From the NCBI GenBank assembly GCA_902777125.1, contig CACYSQ010000013.1, forward strand, positions 1 to 64,000: DNA of 64,000 nt. The letters run 5' to 3'. Made by a program: the position numbers and the translations under genes. This document shows, one piece after another, positions 1 to 7,756 of this stretch. This DNA is from Ruminococcus flavefaciens (GTDB lineage: Bacteria; Bacillota; Clostridia; Oscillospirales; Ruminococcaceae). The number at the start of each line of letters is the position of its first letter. Positions within the stretch are counted from its first letter, which is position 1. The notes under the pieces were generated by a model. The model worked only from the letters and a program-made list of their open reading frames with translations, ran no database searches and was not told the origin of the DNA.

Positions 1-20
1 TCTCTTTTTCTTCTTGCCAT
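1..20 (-). CDS. Start of an unidentified gene running off the left edge
   Basis: On the minus strand an AGGAGG lies 10 bases before an ATG at 20-18. Only six codons remain (M-A-R-R-K-R), so the product cannot be named. The basic start is seen in many small DNA-binding or ribosomal proteins but proves nothing. Confidence 0.35.
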
Positions 21-70
21 AAAAAATCAGCCTCCTGTGATATTAATTCTATTTTATCACAGTTGACTGA

Positions 71-247
71 TTTTTTACAGACTTTTTTTCAGAGGCTCGT
101 GATATTCTTAAAGATAACAATAAAGTCCCTAACTACGTTATTATTTCCCTAGCAAGATTATTGTTACCATATATACAAGCATATTACAATAGCGAAAGAA
201 ACAGTGCTACAGTAATTCAATCAAATTCAAAAAATAAGGTCAGCTGA
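71..247 (+). pseudogene. Possible C-terminal remnant of a mobile-element protein
   Basis: A 58-codon stretch open from the stop at 68-70 to TGA 245-247 reads as plausible protein (core V-P-N-Y-V-I-I-S-L-A-R-L-L-L-P-Y-I-Q) but has no start codon or ribosome binding site. The style recalls small hypothetical proteins of conjugative elements. It overlaps the upstream region of the left-edge minus gene, so it is probably debris. The assignment is weak. Confidence 0.3.
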
Positions 248-259
248 AAAGCTGACCTT
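236..259 (+). terminator. Hairpin terminator
   Basis: A perfect 10-bp stem AAGGTCAGCT / AGCTGACCTT around a GAAA loop is flanked by A-rich sequence upstream and TATAAAT downstream. It sits just at the end of the 71-247 remnant. The T-tract is weak. Confidence 0.5.
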
Positions 260-458
260 TATAAATCATAGATAATAAACGACACCAAAAGCGTTAGCAA
301 GGTAAAAGTGTTTCGTTTATGTTTGAGCGAGCGTCACCATTCAACGTCCTCGGAAACAGCGTAATATCGCCGTTTTCGAGTTTTGCTTTTTATGCGAAAA
401 TGCCATTTGTTCTTTGTTTGTTCTTTATTTCAAAAAACGTCGTTTTCAGAGCCGGAGG
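260..458. other. Integrase-side non-coding stretch
   Basis: No gene is visible. Near the integrase stop, GAGCCG-GAGGT (451-461) pairs with ACCTC-TCGGCTC (467-478) across the last integrase codons. A nearby AAAACGTCGTTTT palindrome lies at 435-447. One of these could be the integrase terminator, or the element's attachment site could lie here, but no duplicated att core can be recognised from one end. Confidence 0.3.
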
Positions 459-1649
459 TCAAGCACCTCTCGGCTCCTTTTTGTTGCCCGAAAAATCAAG
501 TGCTGCACTGACAGCTTCGGAGACTTTTGCTCTTGCTTCGTCGAGCATATGACAATAAATATTACTTGTTGTAGAAACTGTTGAGTGTCCTAACGCTCCC
601 GAAACAGTCACGATGTCTACGCCCTGGTTGACGAGAAGTGAGGCGAACAAGTGCCTGAAACTATGTAAGCCATAGAACGGAAGGTAGTGCTTCTCACAGA
701 ATTCACCGAGCCAGAAGTATGGAGTGCCGTTCTGCATAGGCAGACCGTTCCACTTGGTATAGAGCCTGTCGGTCTCCACCCACTTGTCACCGCATTTGAG
801 AGCCTGCATATCCTGCTCGTCCTTGTACTCTCTGAGCATATCCATTATCTCCTGCGGAAACTTCAGCGTTCTTTGTGACTTCTTTGTCTTGGCGGTATCT
901 GTGTACGTACCCTTCTTGACTGTGTAGTTACTTGTACGGCGGACACTGATGATGTTGTTCTCGAAATCCACATCTTTCCATTCCAGTCCCAGCATCTCCC
1001 CACGGCGAAAACCGCTGTAGATCATCAGGTTGAAGAAAGTGCGATACTTCAAAGGCTCATCATTCAGCAGAGAAAGAAACCTCTGCACCTGTTCGGGAGT
1101 GTATATCTTTTTCTCGTTGTGATGATCCTTCGGCAGCGTGACCTTTGAGCATGGATTGTCGTTCACCACGCCCATTTTCACAGCATAACTGAAAACATCG
1201 GATATGAAGCTCAGGTTATGGCGTATGGTCTTCGGTGCGAGAGGCTTGCCTGTACGCTCATTTGCTCCCTCTTTGGAGAGCGAATTCACGAATGCCTGTA
1301 TCTGTCTCGGAGTTATCTTGTCCATTCTCATGTGTCCGATAGCAGGGTATATCCTGCCTCTGAGCTGTAGCATACGTTCATATGTAGTATTCCTTAGATT
1401 TGGCTTAGCGTACTCCTCAAACCATTGCTCGGCAAACACCTCGAACTTTATCGCCTTGCTCTGGTAGCCCTTGTTGCAGGCTTCCTCAAACATGACAGCC
1501 TGCCTGTTAACCTCTTTCTCGATCTGCTTCGTGGTCATACCATCTTCGGGCTTCCATGTCATGGACTGTATCATCTGTTTGCCTTTGCTGTTGTAGCCAC
1601 AGCTCACTCTTATGGAGTAGCTGTCGCCACGTTTCTTAATAGTACCCAT
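459..1649 (-). CDS. int: Tyrosine recombinase / phage-type integrase
   Basis: This is a site-specific tyrosine recombinase of 396 residues, the usual length for Tn916/phage-type integrases. The N-terminal part (about 1-60) resembles the arm-binding domain, followed by a SAM-like core-binding domain (about 70-170). The catalytic domain shows the first Arg in S-G-F-R-R-G-E, the H-x-x-R box (H-S-F-R-H), the later His (L-G-H-S) and the Tyr nucleophile (I-Y-C-H-M). The start at 1649 is chosen because GAGGAGGG lies 7 bases upstream; a longer frame to 1724 runs through the promoter. The gene appears intact, unlike its decayed neighbours, and presumably belongs to the element that brought them in. 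Its partner excisionase is not seen. Confidence 0.93.
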   Translation of the reverse strand: MGTIKKRGDSYSIRVSCGYNSKGKQMIQSMTWKPEDGMTTKQIEKEVNRQAVMFEEACNKGYQSKAIKFEVFAEQWFEEYAKPNLRNTTYERMLQLRGRIYPAIGHMRMDKITPRQIQAFVNSLSKEGANERTGKPLAPKTIRHNLSFISDVFSYAVKMGVVNDNPCSKVTLPKDHHNEKKIYTPEQVQRFLSLLNDEPLKYRTFFNLMIYSGFRRGEMLGLEWKDVDFENNIISVRRTSNYTVKKGTYTDTAKTKKSQRTLKFPQEIMDMLREYKDEQDMQALKCGDKWVETDRLYTKWNGLPMQNGTPYFWLGEFCEKHYLPFYGLHSFRHLFASLLVNQGVDIVTVSGALGHSTVSTTSNIYCHMLDEARAKVSEAVSAALDFSGNKKEPRGA

Positions 1650-1672
1650 ATTATTACCCTCCTCGGTAATAT

Positions 1673-1735
1673 CACAGCGTACCTTTCCAATGTCAATTGT
1701 AGCGCAATACACAGGCTTTGTCAAGGTACGCCGTG
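1673..1735 (-). promoter_or_regulatory. Integrase promoter between inverted repeats
   Basis: Minus-strand SigA-type promoter: -35 TTGACA at 1724-1719 and -10 TACAAT at 1701-1696 with a 17-bp spacer. It is enclosed by 13-bp inverted arms CACAGCGTACCTT (1673-1685) and AAGGTACGCCGTG (1723-1735), which match at 12 of 13 positions. The right arm overlaps the -35. This looks like an operator for autoregulation or a recombinase-recognised inverted pair. Confidence 0.6.
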
Positions 1736-1759
1736 TTTATATTATTTTCCTCTCCTGTA

Positions 1760-1788
1760 TTGCATAAATCGATACGATATGTTATAAT
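1760..1788 (+). promoter_or_regulatory. Promoter of the SIMPL gene
   Basis: TTGCAT, a 17-bp spacer and TATAAT (1783-1788) lie 30 bp before the ATG at 1819, whose ribosome binding site is GAAAGGAG. Confidence 0.65.
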
Positions 1789-1818
1789 TAAGCAAATACA
1801 TGAAAGGAGTTCCTTGTT

Positions 1819-2472
1819 ATGGGAAAAATCAAAATTATCGGCACGGCTCAAAGAAATGTTCCTTATGATGTGATGAACATAACCATTACTTTCAATTCGT
1901 GGGAAAAGACTCCTTCTGCTGCTCTGAACCATGTGGATGAACAGTGTGAAAGATTCTTGTCATTATTGAAAGAAGATGGATTTGATATCCACAAGCTTCG
2001 TATGTCTGATACAAAACTCTCTCAGGATCGTGTAAAAAACGATGATGATGACGATGAAGAAAACGAATGGCTTAGGTTAGAAGCAACTGCAAGTATAGAT
2101 ATCAAAATTCCTGTGAAATATGATATGTCTGTTTTGAATCATATCAAAGAAACCCTGAAAAAAGAGAACTTTGATGCAGATCTCAGTATCTATAATTATA
2201 TTTCTAATATTCTTGATATTCATAAGGAACTTCTGAAAGAAGCAATTGAAGATTCAAAGGCTAAAGCTGAAATAATCGCTTCAACCATGGATCAAAAAAT
2301 CATCGGAATCGATAAGGTTTTGTTTGGAGACAAATACGGCCGCATAGAAACCGAGGAAGAATTCTTTGAAGAACAAGTTCATGCTTTGAGAGGAAGCAGT
2401 CTTTCAGACGAGCTGAGTGCCGATACGCAAACTGTAAAAGAATGTGTTGAAGTTGATTGGATAATCGAATAA
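1819..2472 (+). CDS. SIMPL (DUF541) domain protein
   Basis: This 217-residue protein has the SIMPL/DUF541 pattern. It opens with G-K-I-K-I-I-G-T-A and N-I-T-I-T-F, has a middle segment giving paired beta strands, and a helix rich in K-A-K-A that precedes the closing strands. No signal peptide is present, whereas many relatives (for example periplasmic YggE) are exported. An acidic run (D-D-D-D-D-E-E) around residue 75 is probably a loop. It has its own promoter and ribosome binding site and stands alone between the integrase and a broken gene, so it is likely cargo or an old chromosomal gene in the island. The biochemical role of the family is not settled. Confidence 0.7.
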   Translation: MGKIKIIGTAQRNVPYDVMNITITFNSWEKTPSAALNHVDEQCERFLSLLKEDGFDIHKLRMSDTKLSQDRVKNDDDDDEENEWLRLEATASIDIKIPVKYDMSVLNHIKETLKKENFDADLSIYNYISNILDIHKELLKEAIEDSKAKAEIIASTMDQKIIGIDKVLFGDKYGRIETEEEFFEEQVHALRGSSLSDELSADTQTVKECVEVDWIIE

Positions 2473-3000
2473 TCAGGGCGGTGCGTTATGCACCGCTTTT
2501 CTGTTTATTTCAGCCATGTTCTTGATAGTATCCCGCATGGCAAGTTTCCCCGACCTGTCCGCATGGATAAACTCATCGCACAGCCACTCTGCATAGTCAA
2601 GGTGGTGCAGGCTGTATACGAATCTCTCGTCCTGCACATCATCGGGAGCCTTCGGTGAAAGCTCTCGCCATTCACGCATGAGCCACAGGTAATCATGAAG
2701 CGTTCTCCACGCCTGTTTCTCCCACTGTTCATAAGCTCTGCGAGCTTCTATACGCTTATGATACTCGGACACCTCCGCAGCCGTAGGAGCCTTACCCACG
2801 CTTATATGCAGACCGTAGTCAGCGTTCAGCTTCTTTACCGCTTCAATAGGTTCGGCAATGCTGAACATCTTCTGCGTGAAGCCTATAACGTCCGCAGACG
2901 TACCGCAGCCGAAGCAGTAAATGTTATGTGGATAGACCTTTGCGGAGGGAGGTTTCTCCGCATGGAAGCAGTATAATTCAAACAAAAAACCTTTGTCCTG
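2473..3000 (-). pseudogene. Truncated CHC2 zinc-finger (primase-type) protein of a conjugative element
   Basis: The minus-strand frame carries the second half of a CHC2 zinc finger (Y-C-F-G-C-G-T-S-A-D-V-I-G-F) and then the helical tail typical of small CHC2 proteins in integrative conjugative elements (R-R-A-Y-E-Q-W, L-H-D-Y-L, D-E-R-F-V). The expected start (about 20-25 residues ending in C-P-F-H) is missing. Only C-F-H remains, with one residue lost between Cys and His, and the upstream frame has no ribosome binding site. It is best read as a broken remnant of an integrated conjugative element. Confidence 0.7.
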
Positions 3001-3019
3001 ACATGGAACAGAAGCACTT

Positions 3020-3180
3020 GAAGATTGCAAAGATATCGGACGTCTGCAATGTTGAAATCGGAGTAATAATCAAGCTGAACCAACGTAATACAGCGCATTG
3101 TCGGTCGTCATACCTACTCATAAAGGGGAAGATTGCAAGGTCGCAAGTTTTTTTAATGTTTGCAACCTTGCAATGTTGAA
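3020..3180. repeat. Duplicated motif with a near-perfect inverted repeat
   Basis: GAAGATTGCAA and TGCAATGTTGAA occur as a pair at 3020-3056 and again at 3128-3180. In the second copy TTGCAAGGTCGCAA (3133-3146) pairs with TTGCAACCTTGCAA (3160-3173), 13 of 14 positions, around a T-rich loop. It lies between two broken genes and may be the end of a lost element or an iteron-like site. Confidence 0.5.
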
Positions 3181-3270
3181 TTGAAAGCTTACCGAATACG
3201 CAGGTTTATATTGAACCGACTCGACAAAATCGCTTTGCTGATGTATAATAATATCAAGTGAATATGCTGA

Positions 3271-4999
3271 TTAAAGATAGGGAGGCAGATATGGACAAGT
3301 ATTATACGCTACAAGCAGGACGAATACAAACAGCTCAACGAGTTCTATCAGCAGAAAATACAGCAGATACATATAGTCGGCGAGTATGCAAATATGATGG
3401 TGCGTGATTATAACGAAGCACTGCAATTTGTTAATGACTATTTCCAGATGGACTATAAAAAGTTTCTGTCGCAGTATTTCTCAGGCGAACGTGCCGCCCA
3501 GATCGAACGCAATATCACGCCTGAAAAATACAGACAGCTTTTTGATACGCTGTCCGAGCGTCAGCTTGAGATCATAAACGATGACAGTTCAAAATATATC
3601 GTTGTATCAGCAGGCCCCGGAAGCGGAAAAACAAGAGTGCTTGTGCATAAGTTGGCATCACTTCTCCTGCTCGAAGACGTGAAACACGAACAGCTTCTTA
3701 TGCTGACATTTTCAAGAGCCGCGGCTATTGAATTCAAGCAGAGGCTTCGTGAGCTTATCGGAAATGCTGCCAATTTCATAGAAATAAAGACCTTCCATTC
3801 CTATTGCTTTGATCTGCTCGGAAAGATAGGTAATATAAATGAATCAGAAAATGTTGTAAAGGATGCGGTGCAGCTTCTCTGCGGAGATGATATTGATGCA
3901 AGCAGAACAACAAAATCGGTGCTTGTTATCGACGAAGCGCAGGATATGGATTTCTACGAATATCAGCTTGTTTACGTGCTTATGACACGCAATGAAGATA
4001 TGCGTGTTATCGCTGTGGGCGATGATGATCAGAATATCTACCAGTTCCGCGGCTCTGATTCAAAGTATCTGAGATCGTTTATCACAGAGCATGATGAAAA
4101 ACAGTATTCTCTTATCGACAATTACAGAAGCTGCCGGAGTATCGTTTCATTTGCAAATCAGTTTGTGAAGACAATTTCCGAGAGAATGAAAACTGAGGAT
4201 ATCGCAGCAGTCAAAGAAAGTGAAGGACAGGTCAAGCTGATAAAGCACAGCGGTGCTGACATGGAAACGGCGCTGGTGGAAGATGTTCTGTCTGTCAAAG
4301 CAAAGGGAACGACTTGTATACTGACTAATACCAATCGTGAAGCACTGCTCGTTCTCGGCGTACTAAAGCAGAAGAATATTCCTGCGAAACTTATACAATC
4401 CATTGACGGTTTTGATATGTATGATATAGCCGAGATACGCTATTTCCTGAAAAAGCTGAACATCGAAAACTCATCGCCAGTTATCAGCAATGAGCAGTGG
4501 AACAATGCCGTTGAAGCATTACAAAACCGGTATCAGGGCAGCAGCTGTATGCCGGTCATTATGAATATCCTGACCACATTTGAAGAGACAAATGAGAAGA
4601 AATATCGCACTGATCTCGAAATGTTCCTGCACGAATCAAAGATAGAGGATTTCTATACTAACGATAAGGGCGTTATTACTATCTCGACTATGCACAAGTC
4701 AACGGTTCCGATAAGCGTTATATACTTAAACCGGAAAAATGATAATGCGGCGCCGGACTTCATGAAGCCGGATACAGTCCGTGAGTACAAGAGTACACAG
4801 CTTGGCGCTGCACCTTATACCTTCTTAGGCCTTGCGGATTATGTGAAATCGGAAGTCTCTAAGCCCATGAACTGGTGTGGAAGCGAAGAGAGTACGGTGG
4901 CTTACGAAAGATGAGCTTGATAGTGTGAAGTTGCTGCCGGCGGATCTGGGACTGGTGGAGATGATACGCAAGAGAATAAAGCCGATCAAGGGAGAGTAA
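3271..4999 (+). pseudogene. Collapsed RecQ-UvrD helicase fused to helicase/NUDIX tail remnants
   Basis: The frame is open from 3271 without a proper start. Residues encoded from about 3307 (R-Y-K-Q-D-E-Y..Q-I-H-I-V-G-E-Y-A-N) match the RecQ C-terminal part of RecQ-UvrD fusion helicases. A UvrD core follows: Walker A A-G-P-G-S-G-K-T, Walker B V-I-D-E-A-Q-D-M, motif III G-D-D-D-Q-N-I-Y-Q-F-R-G, Y-R-S-C. It stops abruptly after T-M-H-K-S, where helicase motif V should continue. The next part (A-P-Y-T-F-L-G-L-A-D-Y-V) resembles the DUF3427 tail of another helicase family. After a frame change near 4871, W-L-T-K-D-E-L-D-S-V..L-P-A-D resembles the end of a MutT/NUDIX hydrolase. Three or more genes appear joined by deletions. 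The longest ATG-started frame is 3394-4914. Confidence 0.7.
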
Positions 5000-5000
5000 T

Positions 5001-5465
5001 ATGCGAACGTATTATTGTATGTGCCTTAAATGTCAAAAGAAGGATCAGACGAATTTGGAGGAACCATATCCTGAATATGGTGATACGTTTATTCATTTTT
5101 GTCGTCAATGCGAGGAAGACACGGACCATACTTTGGTATTGACTAAGAAACTTGCTTCTCAACTGAGAGTACAAGAAGCAGAAAAAGAACTAAAAGAATC
5201 TATAATCAATTACTGTAAAACATATGGTTTCACCTGCCGCTTTTTATATGAATCTGTCATTATAACCACACCGATCTCCAGTTGGCAATATCAGTATCAT
5301 TCATCAAAGAAAACGCTTCGTCATGAAAGTACAGTTAAGATCAATTTTGAGACAGGAGACTACGCAAAAACACATGAAAAATTCCGCAACAGAAAGATGA
5401 CAAATGAAGAAATTATCGATTATATCGCCGCACATGATAAATGGAGGCAAAAACACATGAAATGA
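5001..5465 (+). CDS. Orphan zinc-ribbon protein
   Basis: A 154-residue protein of unrecognised family. Two CxxC pairs near the N-terminus (C-L-K-C at about 8-11, C-R-Q-C at about 34-37) form a likely zinc ribbon. A charged helical middle and a beta-rich part follow (V-I-I-T-T-P-I-S-S-W). The start has GGGAGAG 5 bases upstream, and its ATG follows the NUDIX stop by one base, so it was probably coupled to the gene now lost upstream. A strong terminator ends it at 5598-5628. Function unknown; a nucleic-acid-binding accessory protein is possible. Confidence 0.65.
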   Translation: MRTYYCMCLKCQKKDQTNLEEPYPEYGDTFIHFCRQCEEDTDHTLVLTKKLASQLRVQEAEKELKESIINYCKTYGFTCRFLYESVIITTPISSWQYQYHSSKKTLRHESTVKINFETGDYAKTHEKFRNRKMTNEEIIDYIAAHDKWRQKHMK

Positions 5466-5597
5466 TTGATGCGAGACATTCATGAACTGAAAATATAAAA
5501 ACTTCACTCGAAGGTAAAGGCAACAGATAATAATATCAAAAATATTTTTTGAAGAATGACCTGCCACAACAAGCCACAAATCTTAATAAATGGAAAG

Positions 5598-5628
5598 CGG
5601 GAACAGTTAGGAACTGTTCCCGTTTTTT
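5598..5628 (+). terminator. Strong intrinsic terminator
   Basis: A perfect 11-bp stem CGGGAACAGTT / AACTGTTCCCG with a 3-base loop AGG is followed by six T. It closes the accessory island. Confidence 0.9.
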
Positions 5629-5663
5629 GGGGATATATAAGCTTTGCGCTGCACAAAGACGGT

Positions 5664-6842
5664 TCAGTCGAGTACACTCAGGTCATAGGAGGCTGAATCA
5701 TTGATAGGCGAACACTCAGCGAGACGATTCCTGATATATTCGCCGTTCTCGGGAAGCTCGGCATCGTCGTTGAAAAGGAGCTCGCTTACTTCAAACTCCT
5801 CATAGTATTCGCTGCCGTAGCTGAGCTTAGCCCTGAGGATAATGCCGGTCTCGTTGTCAACAGTGAGCGAGAGCACCTGATCTATCTCAGAATCGAACGG
5901 GGCATCTTCTGTCGGAGCCATCGAGGGGTATGCCGCGGTGTCGACAGCGGGCTTTTCGTTAAGCTTCTTATCGGCATCGTGTTTCAGGAGGACGTCCGTG
6001 CAGTTTCTGCCGAGGAATGTGGTATTCTCGGTGATATCCTGTATCTCGAAATGGTCGATACGCTCCCGGACGATGCTCTCGGAAAAGGTATCTGAGAATA
6101 TGGTCGGCTGGTCAAGGGGATAATTGCTGCGGTCAACTATCTCATAAAGCTGTGAGATCTTCCGGTCGTTATCGCCGTATGAGCCGTATACGCAAATGAA
6201 CATATCCTTTGCGAAGAACATTTCGTTTCTGGTGATGTTCTTTGCGAGCTCCTCGGGAGTGGTATTATCCCTTGTGAGGATATCGGGATCAATATCCTTG
6301 AAGTATTCGGGGGTATGCGTCCACGTTTTCACCACCGATTCGCTGCCCGTCAGACCGTCTCTCTTGATGGAACCGTCCAGGAACGATACGCCGTTCTCTG
6401 TCAGTCTGTACTTCATATTGATACGGTCAAACGAAGCGTAGTCCCTGCTTTTTATCCTGTTCAGGACCTCCTCTTTGGTGAGCTTTGCGGGGATCGTGAA
6501 CGTTTCAACGGTAGTCTCCTCCTCAGTCGAAGCCTCATAAACCTGCATTGCGAAGCTGCTCTCTGCGGGGCTGCCGTTGTTTCTGAGGAGGTGCCAGCCA
6601 ATGCCTGCCACTCCGGCAGTCACCACGAGTGCGGCGGCGGCAGATGCCACCTTCATGGCTATTCTCGGACGGTAAGTTTCTGTTCCGCTGGCATCGTCCT
6701 CTGCCGTAAAGGTGCCGTTGACACGCTCCTCAACCTTTTTGAAAAGGCGGTCGCGCTGCTTTTTATCTCCGGTAGGGTATTCATCGGCTATTTTAGCGGC
6801 ATCTTCATCGCTTATATTCCTGAATATCTCATTCTTTTTCAT
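5664..6842 (-). CDS. Membrane-anchored anti-sigma-like regulator
   Basis: A 392-residue protein with a cytoplasmic head (1-80), one membrane helix near 82-105 (V-A-S-A-A-A-A-L-V-V-T-A-G-V-A-G-I-G-W) and a long outside part with no recognised catalytic motif. Its ATG overlaps the stop of the ECF sigma gene by 4 bases (6839-6842), which implies translational coupling and a sigma/anti-sigma pair. The HxxxCxxC zinc motif of classical ZAS anti-sigma factors is absent. The outside part contains repeated acidic and Tyr-rich stretches and could sense an envelope signal. The function is inferred from position and topology only. Confidence 0.7.
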   Translation of the reverse strand: MKKNEIFRNISDEDAAKIADEYPTGDKKQRDRLFKKVEERVNGTFTAEDDASGTETYRPRIAMKVASAAAALVVTAGVAGIGWHLLRNNGSPAESSFAMQVYEASTEEETTVETFTIPAKLTKEEVLNRIKSRDYASFDRINMKYRLTENGVSFLDGSIKRDGLTGSESVVKTWTHTPEYFKDIDPDILTRDNTTPEELAKNITRNEMFFAKDMFICVYGSYGDNDRKISQLYEIVDRSNYPLDQPTIFSDTFSESIVRERIDHFEIQDITENTTFLGRNCTDVLLKHDADKKLNEKPAVDTAAYPSMAPTEDAPFDSEIDQVLSLTVDNETGIILRAKLSYGSEYYEEFEVSELLFNDDAELPENGEYIRNRLAECSPINDSASYDLSVLD

Positions 6843-7396
6843 AATATCTCTCCTTTGTCAGGGTCGCTGAGAAGGCTCCTGAGCTTCTTGACGGCTCTCG
6901 AACAGCGCATACGCACTGCGGCAGAGCTCATGCCTGTCAGTCTGCCTATCTCCTTAGCGTTCCGTTCGTAGTAATATTTTTGTATGATTATAGTTGAATC
7001 GGGCTCGCCGAGTTCTTTTATCCTCCGCAGTATAAGCGCGGTTCTTTCAGAATTCTCAACGCTCTGCTCAAGACGTTCGGCTGACGGGAGCTCTCCGAAT
7101 TCATCGCTGTCGATAGAGATGCTTTTTCCGAGACCTCCTGCAAGACCTCTCCGCATATTGAGAGCCTTGTTCCGGGTGACTGCACCGATAAAGGGCTTGA
7201 GAGCTTCGCCGCTGACATTGTTTATGACGGCGGCGAAAGAATCGATTACACATTCCTCAACGTCCTCGGGAGAGCCGTAACCTCTGAGAATGTTAACTGA
7301 TATAGCGTATACATAGCTGTAGTATTCCTCGAACAGAGCCCTGTGACCCTGCTGAGGCGAGCGCTTCATAAGTGATAGAATTTCCGAGTCCGTCAT
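6839..7396 (-). CDS. ECF-type RNA polymerase sigma factor
   Basis: The 185-residue protein has sigma region 2 (L-F-E-E-Y-Y-S-Y-V-Y..S-P-E-D-V-E-E-C-V-I-D-S-F) and region 4 with its helix-turn-helix (Y-Y-E-R-N-A-K-E-I-G-R-L-T-G-M-S-S-A-A-V). The linker is poorly conserved, as usual for ECF factors. It is co-transcribed with and overlaps the membrane regulator downstream. AAGGAGG lies upstream of the ATG at 7396. A SigA-type promoter is visible; an extra autoregulated promoter cannot be judged by eye. Confidence 0.88.
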   Translation of the reverse strand: MTDSEILSLMKRSPQQGHRALFEEYYSYVYAISVNILRGYGSPEDVEECVIDSFAAVINNVSGEALKPFIGAVTRNKALNMRRGLAGGLGKSISIDSDEFGELPSAERLEQSVENSERTALILRRIKELGEPDSTIIIQKYYYERNAKEIGRLTGMSSAAVRMRCSRAVKKLRSLLSDPDKGEIL

Positions 7397-7431
7397 TGAA
7401 CACCACCTCCTTGTTCAGCAGATCTGCTTTC

Positions 7432-7460
7432 ATTATACATATACACAAATAATTTTTCAA
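7432..7460 (-). promoter_or_regulatory. Promoter of the ECF sigma operon
   Basis: On the minus strand TTGAAA (7460-7455), a 17-bp spacer and TATAAT (7437-7432) lie 35 bp before the sigma ATG. Confidence 0.7.
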
Positions 7461-7534
7461 GTGCAACAGGGGACTGTTTTTTTCTTGGAAAATTTTTTTC
7501 GGCGTTCAGTCAGCCGCTTCCGGGAAAGCTCCTG

Positions 7535-7563
7535 TTGTCAGAAAGAGCGTTCCGTGGTATAAT
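7535..7563 (+). promoter_or_regulatory. Promoter of the CPBP protease operon
   Basis: TTGTCA, a 17-bp spacer and TATAAT (7558-7563). The expected start near 7570 leaves a leader of about 185 nt. Confidence 0.8.
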
Positions 7564-7570
7564 AGATGTG

Positions 7571-7756
7571 TACCTCCTCCCTCAGTGGACGCATTGCCGT
7601 ATCCGGCTATAAATAGCCAATGCAACGGTAATTGACACGAATGTTAACGTCCGTTGACAGATTTCCTGCGCCAGTTGGTAGACTTCCACAGGCAGAAATG
7701 GTAACATGGAGTCATAAGAAAAACCTGCCGCCGAGCGGCAGAGGGAGGTATCATTT
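7571..7756 (+). ncRNA. Structured 5' leader with an anti-Shine-Dalgarno segment (candidate cis-regulatory RNA)
   Basis: Visible helices are GCATTG..CAATGC enclosing GGCTA-TAAA-TAGCC (about 7588-7612), GACTTCCA..TGGAGTC (about 7681-7713) and CTGCCGC-CGA-GCGGCAG (7725-7741), which ends directly at the ribosome binding site GGGAGG. The first bases of the leader include TACCTCC, complementary to GGAGGTA of the ribosome binding site. This allows a long-range on/off switch. I recognise no known riboswitch class. Confidence 0.45.
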
